Under the pieces are notes generated by a model. It was not told where the DNA came from. It was given only the letters and a program-made list of their open reading frames with translations, and did no database searches. From Chrysiogenales bacterium (GTDB taxonomy: Bacteria > Acidobacteriota > Aminicenantia > UBA2199), in assembly GCA_004525465.1 (NCBI GenBank), contig SPCN01000174.1, positions 1 to 5,218 on the forward strand: 5,218 nucleotides of DNA, written 5' to 3'. How positions within the stretch are numbered: the stretch's first letter is position 1; every line of letters starts with the position of its first letter. The position numbers were made by a program, and so were the translations under genes. Shown in pieces: positions 1 through 5,218 of this stretch.

Positions 1-375
1 GTGGATGCGGCGCTGAAGTCCATCAACAGCATCTCTGGCAACCTGGTCGTTATTTTGGGCGGAAAAGACAAGGGTTCCGATTTCTCCGTGCTCGAGCGGC
101 CGCTGCGCGAAAGGGCACGACAGGTCCTGCTTATTGGCCAGGCGGCTCCCTTGCTTCGCGTGCAGTTGTCCGGACTGGGGGGACTGCTGGCCGATGTCGG
201 CGACCTGGAAGAGGCGGTGGCAAAAGGGTACGGGCTGCTGAAGCATGGCGGCGGCGTGGTGCTGCTGGCCCCGGCCTGCGCCAGTTTCGACATGTTCAAC
301 AATTTTGAGCATCGTGGTGATGTTTTCAAGCAGGAAGTGCTGCGGCTGCAGCTGCAGGCAGGGGAAAATGGTTAA
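1..375 (+). CDS. murD: UDP-N-acetylmuramoylalanine--D-glutamate ligase, C-terminal part (5' truncated by window)
   Basis: MurD is the cytoplasmic ATP-dependent ligase that adds D-glutamate to UDP-MurNAc-L-Ala in peptidoglycan precursor synthesis. Only the last 124 residues are present, against roughly 450 for the family, so this is most of the C-terminal Mur ligase domain. The visible family motifs are GGKDKG at local residues 20-25 and the block LLAPACASFDMFNNFEHRGD at 88-107. By alignment from memory to E. coli MurD, Ser95 and Phe102 match the D-Glu-binding Ser415 and Phe422. The usual Ser before PACAS is Ala90 here. The first codon, GTG, is very likely an internal valine rather than a start, because the first residues match the family's NVxAxLxAL region and the reading frame is open to the window edge. 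The stop is TAA at 373-375, inside the start of ftsW, so the two genes overlap by 8 bases. Identity is secure; nothing suggests decay. Confidence 0.96.
   Translation: MDAALKSINSISGNLVVILGGKDKGSDFSVLERPLRERARQVLLIGQAAPLLRVQLSGLGGLLADVGDLEEAVAKGYGLLKHGGGVVLLAPACASFDMFNNFEHRGDVFKQEVLRLQLQAGENG
360..364 (+). promoter_or_regulatory. Shine-Dalgarno sequence for ftsW
   Basis: AGGGG lies 3 bases before the ATG at 368, a short spacing, inside the last codons of murD. It supports 368 as the ftsW start over the upstream in-frame ATG at 245. Starting at 245 would overlap murD by 131 bases and add 41 residues, rich in Cys and Trp, that do not resemble FtsW. Confidence 0.6.
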
Positions 376-1474
376 AGCCAGCGGCATCGACAGAACCTTG
401 CTGACCGTTTCTCTGCTGCTGATCGCCATCGGCTTTCTGATGATATTCAGCACCACTCCGGTCATCGCCCGGGAAAAATTCGGCGACAGTTTTCATTTTT
501 TCAACAAGCAGCTGGTTTTTCTGCTTTTAGGGCTGCTGGTTTTTGTATTCCTGATCCTGTTCAAAACACCGTTTTATTTGAACCAGCGACTGATCATGGC
601 CATTATGGCCCTGGCCTTTACCGGCCTGTCATTGGTTTTCTTTTTTCAAAAGATCAACAATGCCAGCCGCTGGATCCGTTTCGGCGGCATGTCGATCCAA
701 CCATCTGAATTCGCCAAGATAGCTCTGGTGCTCTATCTGGCCATGATGCTGAGCCGCAAGGAAACCGATATCAACAATATCAGGCAGTTGGGTCTGATCC
801 TGTTGCCGGTGATCTTTATGGAAGGATTGATCCTCAAAGAGCCGGATTTCGGTAATTTTGTGCTCATTGGCGCCATCACTTTGGTGATGCTGTTCGTGGC
901 CGGTTTGCGTTTGAAATATTTCGCGGTTTTCTTCGTAGTGCTGATCCTGCTGCTGGCGCTGCTGGTCCAAAGCAGCCCCATGCGCCAGGAGCGCTTCAAT
1001 AGTTTTTTAAATCCGGAAAGTTACGCGGCCACGCATGGATTTCAAGCCATGCAGTCGACATACGCTATTGGTTCGGGAGGACTTTTCGGCCAGGGGATAG
1101 GCAATTCCACTCAGAAACTTTTCTACCTGCCTTACGCATATTCGGATTTCATCTTTGCCATCATCGCTGAGGAAATGGGTTTTATAGGGGCGCTGGCGGT
1201 TATTGCTTTGTTTGTTCTTTATTACCTGCGCGGCATGGTCATCGCCAGGCAATCGGACACTCCCCATACCTACCTGCTGGTGACCGGCCTGGTATTTCTC
1301 ATTGTTTTTCAGTCCATGATCAACATTTCGGTTGCGGTCGGCCTTTTTCCCACCAAGGGCATTCCCCTGCCGTTCATTTCCTCGGGGGGTACGTCCCTGC
1401 TGAGCAGCCTGATGATCACCGGCATCATTCTCAATGTATCGCGGCAGCGCAAAGTGGTGTTCGTCAATGATTGA
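368..1474 (+). CDS. ftsW: FtsW, SEDS-family septal peptidoglycan glycosyltransferase
   Basis: FtsW is the inner-membrane polymerase that, with its partner class B PBP (FtsI), polymerises lipid II at the division septum. The product is 368 residues, somewhat shorter than E. coli FtsW (about 414), mainly from a shorter N-terminus. About ten hydrophobic segments can be seen, near residues 11-29, 48-66, 74-94, 112-128, 141-157, 162-178, 184-201, 263-287, 301-325 and 339-357, with a large extracytoplasmic loop at about 202-262. SEDS motifs are SRWIRFGGMSIQPSEFAK (100-117), KEPDFGN (157-163), the catalytic-loop motif ending in SDFIFAIIAEEMG (259-271) and the signature GLFPTKGIPLPFISSGG (325-341). 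Asp260 aligns with the catalytic Asp297 of E. coli FtsW. The usual LPExHTDF reads LPYAYSDF. Assignment to FtsW rather than RodA rests mainly on the neighbours murD, murC and ftsQAZ and on the GLxPTKGxPLPFxSxGG form. The gene overlaps murD and murC by 8 bases each. No murG follows it, unlike in many clusters. Confidence 0.95.
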   Translation: MVKASGIDRTLLTVSLLLIAIGFLMIFSTTPVIAREKFGDSFHFFNKQLVFLLLGLLVFVFLILFKTPFYLNQRLIMAIMALAFTGLSLVFFFQKINNASRWIRFGGMSIQPSEFAKIALVLYLAMMLSRKETDINNIRQLGLILLPVIFMEGLILKEPDFGNFVLIGAITLVMLFVAGLRLKYFAVFFVVLILLLALLVQSSPMRQERFNSFLNPESYAATHGFQAMQSTYAIGSGGLFGQGIGNSTQKLFYLPYAYSDFIFAIIAEEMGFIGALAVIALFVLYYLRGMVIARQSDTPHTYLLVTGLVFLIVFQSMINISVAVGLFPTKGIPLPFISSGGTSLLSSLMITGIILNVSRQRKVVFVND

Positions 1475-2852
1475 AACAAGCCGGATCAAGAAAATCCACT
1501 TTACCGGAATCGGCGGCTCGGGCATGTCAGGGATTGCTCAAGTGCTGCACAACATGGGATTTCAGATCAGCGGCTCCGATATTTCCGAAAATGACACGGT
1601 GCGCCGCCTGCAGGCGCAAGGTATGCGCGTCGCTATCGGCCACGCCCCCGAAAATGTCGGCGGTGCGGAAGCCCTTGTCTATTCCAGCGCCATAACTGAG
1701 AATAACGTTGAAGTTCTTGAGGCCCTGAAAAATAAACTACCGGTAATTCCGCGGGCGGAAATGCTGGCCGAGCTGATGCGCATGAAGTTTGCCCTGGCCG
1801 TGGCCGGCACACACGGCAAAACCACGACCACGTCGATGATCGCCGCCATCCTGACCCAGGACCATCTCGATCCGACTTATGTGGTCGGCGGCCGGTTGAA
1901 AGTGGAAGGCAGCAGCGCCAAACTGGGATCTTCACGCTACCTGGTTGCCGAAGCCGATGAATCGGACGGCAGTTTTCTGAAACTCTTTCCCACCATTGCC
2001 GTGGTGACCAATATTGAAAACGACCATCTGGAATTCTATGGCAGGATGAAAAACCTTGTCCAGGCCTTCCGTCAATTCGCCGACAAGGTCCCCTTTTACG
2101 GAGCCCTGATACTGAACAGTGACTGCCCCAATATCAAAAAGATCATGCCCCTGATCCGCAAAAAGATCGTCACTTACGGCTTCAAGGCGCCGGCCGACCT
2201 GCGAGCGGTGAAAGTCAAAACAACTGGCTTCGCCTGCAGCTACGAACTGCTCATGCAGGGGCGCAGCCGGGGGCTCGTGCAATTGAATGTCGGCGGCCGG
2301 CACAACGTGGCCAATTCACTGGCCTCCATCGGCGCCGCTCTGGAAGTTGGCATTGACATGGAAACCATCAAGGCCAGCCTCGAGAAATTCACCCTGCCCG
2401 AACGTCGTTTCCAGTTGTTGTATTCCAGTCCGGCGCTCCTGGTCATTGACGATTACGCCCACCATCCCAGTGAGATCAGGGCCACCCTGCAGACCATGCG
2501 CGTCAGCAGCTGTCGCCGGGTAATTGCCGTATTCCAGCCGCATCGCTTCACCCGCCTGCAAATTCTGATGAAACAATTCACCAAGGCTTTCAGAAAAGCT
2601 GACCTGCTGGTCATTGCCAAGCTTTACGCTGCCAATCAAAATGAGATCGCCGGTGTGAGCGGCCAGACCCTGGCCGAAAATATCAGGAAAAGCGGCCAGG
2701 AAAATGTTTTCTATTTGGAAACATTTGCCCAGATCGGCGAATTTCTGAAAGACCGGCTGCAGGACGGCGATGGCGTGGCTTTTCTTTCAGCCGGGAACCT
2801 CACCCGGATGGCTCACGACTTTGCCGCGGAAATGGAGGCTTTGCAGAAATGA
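1467..2852 (+). CDS. murC: UDP-N-acetylmuramate--L-alanine ligase
   Basis: MurC is the cytoplasmic Mur ligase that joins L-alanine to UDP-MurNAc using ATP, the first amino acid step of the stem peptide. The 461-residue length is normal for the family. The N-terminal UDP-binding Rossmann domain (about 1-105) opens with GIGGSGMSG (14-22). The central ATPase domain has the P-loop AGTHGKTTTT (113-122), EADESDGSF (162-170) and TNIENDHLEFYG (181-192). GGRHNVAN (276-283) and PERRFQ (311-316) lead into the C-terminal domain, which has IDDYAHHPSEI (327-337) and FQPHRFTR (356-363). HHPSEI and the FTGIGGSGMSG start separate MurC from MurD, MurE and MurF; Mpl is unlikely because of the neighbours. The start at 1467 puts the glycine-rich loop at the family's usual place; an in-frame ATG at 1434 would add 11 unrelated residues and deepen the overlap with ftsW. 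The Shine-Dalgarno is weak (only GTGGTG at 1454-1459), so translation probably depends on coupling across the 8-base overlap. At the C-terminus, LSAGNLT replaces the commoner GAGNI form. Confidence 0.97.
   Translation: MIETSRIKKIHFTGIGGSGMSGIAQVLHNMGFQISGSDISENDTVRRLQAQGMRVAIGHAPENVGGAEALVYSSAITENNVEVLEALKNKLPVIPRAEMLAELMRMKFALAVAGTHGKTTTTSMIAAILTQDHLDPTYVVGGRLKVEGSSAKLGSSRYLVAEADESDGSFLKLFPTIAVVTNIENDHLEFYGRMKNLVQAFRQFADKVPFYGALILNSDCPNIKKIMPLIRKKIVTYGFKAPADLRAVKVKTTGFACSYELLMQGRSRGLVQLNVGGRHNVANSLASIGAALEVGIDMETIKASLEKFTLPERRFQLLYSSPALLVIDDYAHHPSEIRATLQTMRVSSCRRVIAVFQPHRFTRLQILMKQFTKAFRKADLLVIAKLYAANQNEIAGVSGQTLAENIRKSGQENVFYLETFAQIGEFLKDRLQDGDGVAFLSAGNLTRMAHDFAAEMEALQK
2834..2838 (+). promoter_or_regulatory. 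Shine-Dalgarno sequence for ftsQ
   Basis: GGAGG within the last codons of murC, 10 bases before the ATG at 2849. It favours 2849 over the second in-frame ATG at 2861, which has no purine-rich site close upstream. Confidence 0.65.
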
Positions 2853-3649
2853 AAAACAGTATGGGCGGCTCCCTGAAATTCGAAGCCGAATTTTTCCGCA
2901 AAAACAACAATCTGACTGTGGCGCGCGAAAAGAAAATACATTTCATCCAGGTGCGGACGGTTCATGTCCTTTTGCTGCTCTCCATAGCGCTGCTGGCTGT
3001 TTTGACGGTTTATAAGGCGGCGAACTTCCTGCTCACCTGCGATGCCCTGCAGGTGCATTCCTTTCGGCTGCGCAACCAGCCGGTTTTTGCCAAGGAACGG
3101 ATCGCCGGGATATTGCGGCGTTTCGGCGGCAACATCCTGACCCTGGATCTCGAGGACCTGCATACCCAACTGCTGCAAGTCCCGGAAATCGAGAATGCCT
3201 CCATCCGCCGCATTCTGCCCGACACGGTGGAGATCCTTTTTCGCCTGCGCCGGCCTTTTTATCAGCATTATGCGGACGGCATGTACCGGCTGCTTGATGC
3301 AGATGGCGTGGATTTGAGCGCACAGCGGCAAATGCCCTTCGGTCTTATCCCTGTGCGCGGCGGCAATGTGGCAGTAAGCGCGGTAGCAGTTTTTTCGCGC
3401 GAATTGCAGCCGCTGCGGGACAAGATCGAATATGTGGCCTACAACGAACCCTATGGCATGGAAGTGAAATTGCGTGATGTGCCTGAAATATTTTATCCCG
3501 GAGACAATGATTTCGTGCGCAAGATCAACCGCTATTTCAAGATTAAAAAACGCTTAACGCTGAACATTGCGGCCATCCGCTGTGTGGACCTGCGCATCGC
3601 CGGGCGCATTTATTTCGAATATCTGGATGAACAACGGGGGAATTCATGA
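2849..3649 (+). CDS. ftsQ: Cell division protein FtsQ (POTRA domain)
   Basis: FtsQ is a bitopic inner-membrane protein that joins FtsB and FtsL in the divisome and helps control septal wall synthesis. The 266-residue product has the expected architecture: a basic cytoplasmic tail (1-36), one transmembrane helix (about 38-60), a FtsQ-type POTRA domain (about 66-136) and a C-terminal beta domain (about 137-260). The POTRA signature is clear in GGNILTLDLEDLHTQL (93-108), followed by VPEIENASIRRILPDTVEI (111-129). Near the end, VDLRIAGRIYFEY (246-258) matches the family's final strands, which in E. coli bind FtsB. The family's ExxP-type ending of the POTRA domain reads RLRRP here, with Leu133 where Glu is usual. 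Sequence conservation in this family is low, so the call rests on architecture, the POTRA motif and the position directly before ftsA and ftsZ. The gene shares ATGA with murC before it and with ftsA after it. The closest alternative name is DivIB, the equivalent in Gram-positive bacteria. Confidence 0.93.
   Translation: MKNSMGGSLKFEAEFFRKNNNLTVAREKKIHFIQVRTVHVLLLLSIALLAVLTVYKAANFLLTCDALQVHSFRLRNQPVFAKERIAGILRRFGGNILTLDLEDLHTQLLQVPEIENASIRRILPDTVEILFRLRRPFYQHYADGMYRLLDADGVDLSAQRQMPFGLIPVRGGNVAVSAVAVFSRELQPLRDKIEYVAYNEPYGMEVKLRDVPEIFYPGDNDFVRKINRYFKIKKRLTLNIAAIRCVDLRIAGRIYFEYLDEQRGNS
3636..3640 (+). promoter_or_regulatory. Shine-Dalgarno sequence for ftsA
   Basis: A GGGGG run, inside the last codons of ftsQ and 5 bases before the ATG at 3646. 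Spacing is suitable. The base composition is less than ideal for pairing with the 16S rRNA tail, so the ATGA overlap with ftsQ probably also contributes to initiation. Confidence 0.5.
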
Positions 3650-4866
3650 AGAGCAATTATCTGGTCGGCATCGATATCGGCACCAAGAAGATCTGCACGC
3701 TGATCGCGCAGATCAAATCAGATGGGGAAAAGGAGGATGTGGAGATCATCGGCTACGGGGTGGTCGAGTCCCGCGGCCTGCGCAAAGGAGCCATCGTCAA
3801 CATGGAGAGTACGGTAGAGGATATTAAAAAATCGATCAAGGATGCCGAACTGACGGCCGGGGTAATGATCGAATCGGCTTACGTCAATATTTCCGGCAAG
3901 CACATTCAGAGCATCAACGCCAAGGGCAGCATCAACATTACCGGGCGCAGCAAGGAGATCAGCCGCGAAGACCTGGAACGGGCCATCACCCACGCCAGCG
4001 CCATCATGCTGCCGGCCGACCGCTCGGTGCTGCATGTGCTGCCCCAGGAATACATCGTGGATTCCCAGGACGGGATCAAAAACCCCGTGGGCATGGTCGG
4101 CACCAATCTCGATGTCTATATCCACATCATCACCGGTTCGCTCACGGCCACCAAGAACCTGCTTTTGTGCCTGAAAAAGGCCAAGGTCAATGTTCTGGGC
4201 ACGGTGCTTTCGCATATCGCCTCGGCCGAAGCGGTTCTGACCCCCGATGAAAAGGAACTCGGAGTACTTTCCATCGATATCGGCGGCGGCACCACCGATA
4301 TCGCGGTTTTTGAAAAGGGGGCCATCAATTATTCGGGAACCATCCCTTATGGCGGCGACAACTTCACCAATGACCTGTCGATCGGCATCCGTACCGCCAT
4401 CGACCGCGCTGAAAAGATCAAGCGCCGCTACGGCTGTGCCATGGACCCCAACCTGAAGGATGAAACCATAGAAGTTCCCTCGGTTAGCGGCAAGAAGCCG
4501 CGGCAGATCTCCACCTCCATCCTGATGAACATCCTGAAGCCGCGGGCCTATGAGATATTCGAGATGGTCAAGATGGAGATCGAAAAAGAAGGCCTGCAGA
4601 ATTCGATCAACGCCGGCGTGGTGATCAGCGGCGGCACCGCCCTTCTGGACGGTATCCTGGATGTGGCCGACGGAATTTTCTCGATCCCGGTGCGCATCGG
4701 TTCCCCCTATGGCGTCGGCGGGTTGATCGACAAGGTCAACACTCCGGATTTCGCCACGGCTGTGGGCTTGATCAAGTATGGTTTCGCTGACATGAAGGAC
4801 AAGGGCTTCATTCGCAACAAGCCGAAAAATGTCTTGCAAAAATTCAAGGATTATTTTGGAGTATAG
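3646..4866 (+). CDS. ftsA: Cell division protein FtsA, actin-like FtsZ membrane anchor
   Basis: FtsA is an actin-fold ATP-binding protein that polymerises on the inner face of the membrane, tethers FtsZ and recruits later divisome proteins. The 406-residue length is typical. The phosphate-1 motif is GIDIGTKKICTLI (8-20). The SHS2/1C subdomain spans about 75-165 and includes SAYVNISGKHI (77-87) and the stretch DRSVLHVLPQEYIVD (125-139). The phosphate-2 motif is SIDIGGGTTDIAVF (209-222), and IPYGGDNFTNDL (233-244) follows it. The adenosine motif is VVISGGTALLDGI (325-337). The last residues, about 391-406 and ending FKDYFGV, form a short basic amphipathic segment like the membrane-targeting helix of FtsA proteins. 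SHS2 in place of the actin 1B domain, plus this tail, exclude MreB and DnaK. The ATG shares ATGA with the ftsQ stop. Position 14 of the phosphate-1 loop is Lys where Thr, Ala or Ser is commoner. The gene contains almost no TTA, CTA or TCA codons, which leaves a long open frame on the opposite strand. Confidence 0.97.
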   Translation: MKSNYLVGIDIGTKKICTLIAQIKSDGEKEDVEIIGYGVVESRGLRKGAIVNMESTVEDIKKSIKDAELTAGVMIESAYVNISGKHIQSINAKGSINITGRSKEISREDLERAITHASAIMLPADRSVLHVLPQEYIVDSQDGIKNPVGMVGTNLDVYIHIITGSLTATKNLLLCLKKAKVNVLGTVLSHIASAEAVLTPDEKELGVLSIDIGGGTTDIAVFEKGAINYSGTIPYGGDNFTNDLSIGIRTAIDRAEKIKRRYGCAMDPNLKDETIEVPSVSGKKPRQISTSILMNILKPRAYEIFEMVKMEIEKEGLQNSINAGVVISGGTALLDGILDVADGIFSIPVRIGSPYGVGGLIDKVNTPDFATAVGLIKYGFADMKDKGFIRNKPKNVLQKFKDYFGV

Positions 4867-4871
4867 GAGGG
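4865..4871 (+). promoter_or_regulatory. Strong Shine-Dalgarno sequence for ftsZ, overlapping the ftsA stop codon
   Basis: AGGAGGG, with the AGGAGG core at 4865-4870 and 5 bases from the core to the ATG at 4876. Its first two bases are the last two of the ftsA TAG stop (4864-4866). It is the closest match to the anti-Shine-Dalgarno consensus in the window. This fits the high FtsZ output seen in bacteria generally and suggests that ribosomes ending on ftsA can restart on ftsZ. Confidence 0.85.
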
Positions 4872-4875
4872 TAAA

Positions 4876-5218
4876 ATGGACGATGACATCAAAATCCTGT
4901 ATGGCCGTGAAAAAAAGCGGGGAGCGGTGCTGAAGGTTATCGGCGTAGGCGGAGCCGGAGGCAACGCGGTCAACCGCATGATCGAAGAAGATCTTAAAGG
5001 GGTTGAGTTCGTGGCCGTGAACACCGATATGCAGGTTTTGTCGACCATCACGCCCCCGGCTTTGAAGCTGCAGATCGGTGATAAGATCACCAAAGGGCTG
5101 GGAGCGGGATCCAACCCCGATATCGGGGAACAGGCGGCCCTGGACGATACCGGCCAGATCATTGAGGTCCTGGAGGGTGCCCACATGGTGTTCATCACCG
5201 CCGGTATGGGCGGCGGCA
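4876..5218 (+). CDS. ftsZ: Cell division protein FtsZ, N-terminal part (3' truncated by window)
   Basis: FtsZ is the tubulin-like GTPase whose filaments form the Z ring and guide septal wall synthesis. The first 114 codons are present, against roughly 350-400 in a whole FtsZ; the frame is open to the window edge. After a short acidic start (MDDDIK) come the nucleotide-binding GVGGAGGNAVNRM (23-35), FVAVNTD (45-51), KGLGAGSNPDIGEQAAL (73-89) and VFITAGMGGG (105-114). The window ends inside the GGGTGTG tubulin signature, so the GTPase T7 loop and the C-terminal FtsA-binding peptide cannot be assessed. The start is fixed by the strong Shine-Dalgarno sequence and by the normal N-terminal length before the first glycine loop. 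It follows ftsA with a 9-base gap. The sequence NTDMQVL differs slightly from the common NTDxQAL. Identity is certain from the motifs and from the ftsQ-ftsA context. Confidence 0.97.
   Translation, partial: MDDDIKILYGREKKRGAVLKVIGVGGAGGNAVNRMIEEDLKGVEFVAVNTDMQVLSTITPPALKLQIGDKITKGLGAGSNPDIGEQAALDDTGQIIEVLEGAHMVFITAGMGGG

Noticed and set aside
1..3. GTG at the left edge as a true start of a short gene
   Set aside because: The translation begins in the middle of the MurD C-terminal domain with family-like sequence from the first residues, so the codon is an internal valine of a truncated gene.
245..367. An N-terminal extension of ftsW from the ATG at 245
   Set aside because: It would overlap murD by 131 bases and adds Cys- and Trp-rich sequence that is a frame shadow of the murD PACASFD region. 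The ATG at 368 has its own ribosome site.
1033..1052. Inverted repeat GCATGG/CCATGC with an 8-base loop inside ftsW
   Set aside because: A 6-bp stem is expected by chance, it is fully coding, and no T-run follows, so it is not a terminator.
1434..1466. An earlier murC start at 1434
   Set aside because: The 11 extra residues are a shadow of the ftsW C-terminus, and family MurC proteins begin shortly before the HFTGIGGSGMSG motif, as the 1467 start gives.
1007..1525. A 172-codon - strand open frame opposite ftsW and the start of murC
   Set aside because: Low-complexity, Gln-, Asn- and Arg-rich translation with no domain; it lies opposite conserved SEDS motifs.
4867..4875. Possible regulatory DNA between ftsA and ftsZ
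   Set aside because: Only 9 bases, accounted for by the ribosome binding site and its spacer; no room for a promoter or terminator.
3718..5184. A 488-codon open frame on the - strand across ftsA and the start of ftsZ
   Set aside because: Its codons are in exact register with those of ftsA and ftsZ, so it stays open only because those genes avoid TTA, CTA and TCA codons. It ends where ftsA uses TCA at 3718-3720. The predicted protein has no recognisable motifs, and ftsA and ftsZ are unmistakable.

Overview
The window is a stretch of a bacterial division and cell wall (dcw) cluster. All six genes lie on the + strand and are packed with almost no spacing: the end of murD, complete ftsW, murC, ftsQ and ftsA, and the start of ftsZ. 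Both edges cut through genes. murD has lost its N-terminal two thirds or so on the left, and ftsZ breaks off on the right just as the GTP-binding tubulin signature begins. The only non-coding DNA is 9 bases between ftsA and ftsZ. There are no RNA genes, mobile elements, CRISPR arrays, terminators or credible internal promoters.

Layout: murD (1-375) overlaps ftsW (368-1474) by 8 bases, and ftsW overlaps murC (1467-2852) by 8 bases. murC and ftsQ (2849-3649) share an ATGA, as do ftsQ and ftsA (3646-4866). ftsA is followed at once by ftsZ (4876 onward), whose strong Shine-Dalgarno sequence overlaps the ftsA stop codon. This geometry points to one transcript with translational coupling at every junction.

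How the genes work together: MurC and MurD add L-Ala and D-Glu to the UDP-MurNAc precursor in the cytoplasm. FtsW is the SEDS glycosyltransferase that polymerises lipid II at the septum. FtsQ is the periplasmic scaffold of the FtsQ-FtsB-FtsL complex. FtsA tethers FtsZ filaments to the membrane, and FtsZ forms the ring. Compared with the widespread order murD-ftsW-murG-murC-murB-ddl-ftsQ-ftsA-ftsZ, this cluster lacks murG between ftsW and murC, and lacks murB and ddl between murC and ftsQ.

Organism: a Gram-negative-type bacterium with moderately GC-rich DNA. The FtsZ N-terminal region (for example NPDIGEQAAL followed by DDT) and the full FtsQ-FtsA-FtsZ set resemble what I recall of Acidobacteriota, including Aminicenantes-like lineages. 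That placement is from memory and is low confidence. I see no sign of an undescribed system: this is core chromosome. The points worth a second look are the reduced gene order, an unusual FtsW catalytic loop and the regular overlap pattern.
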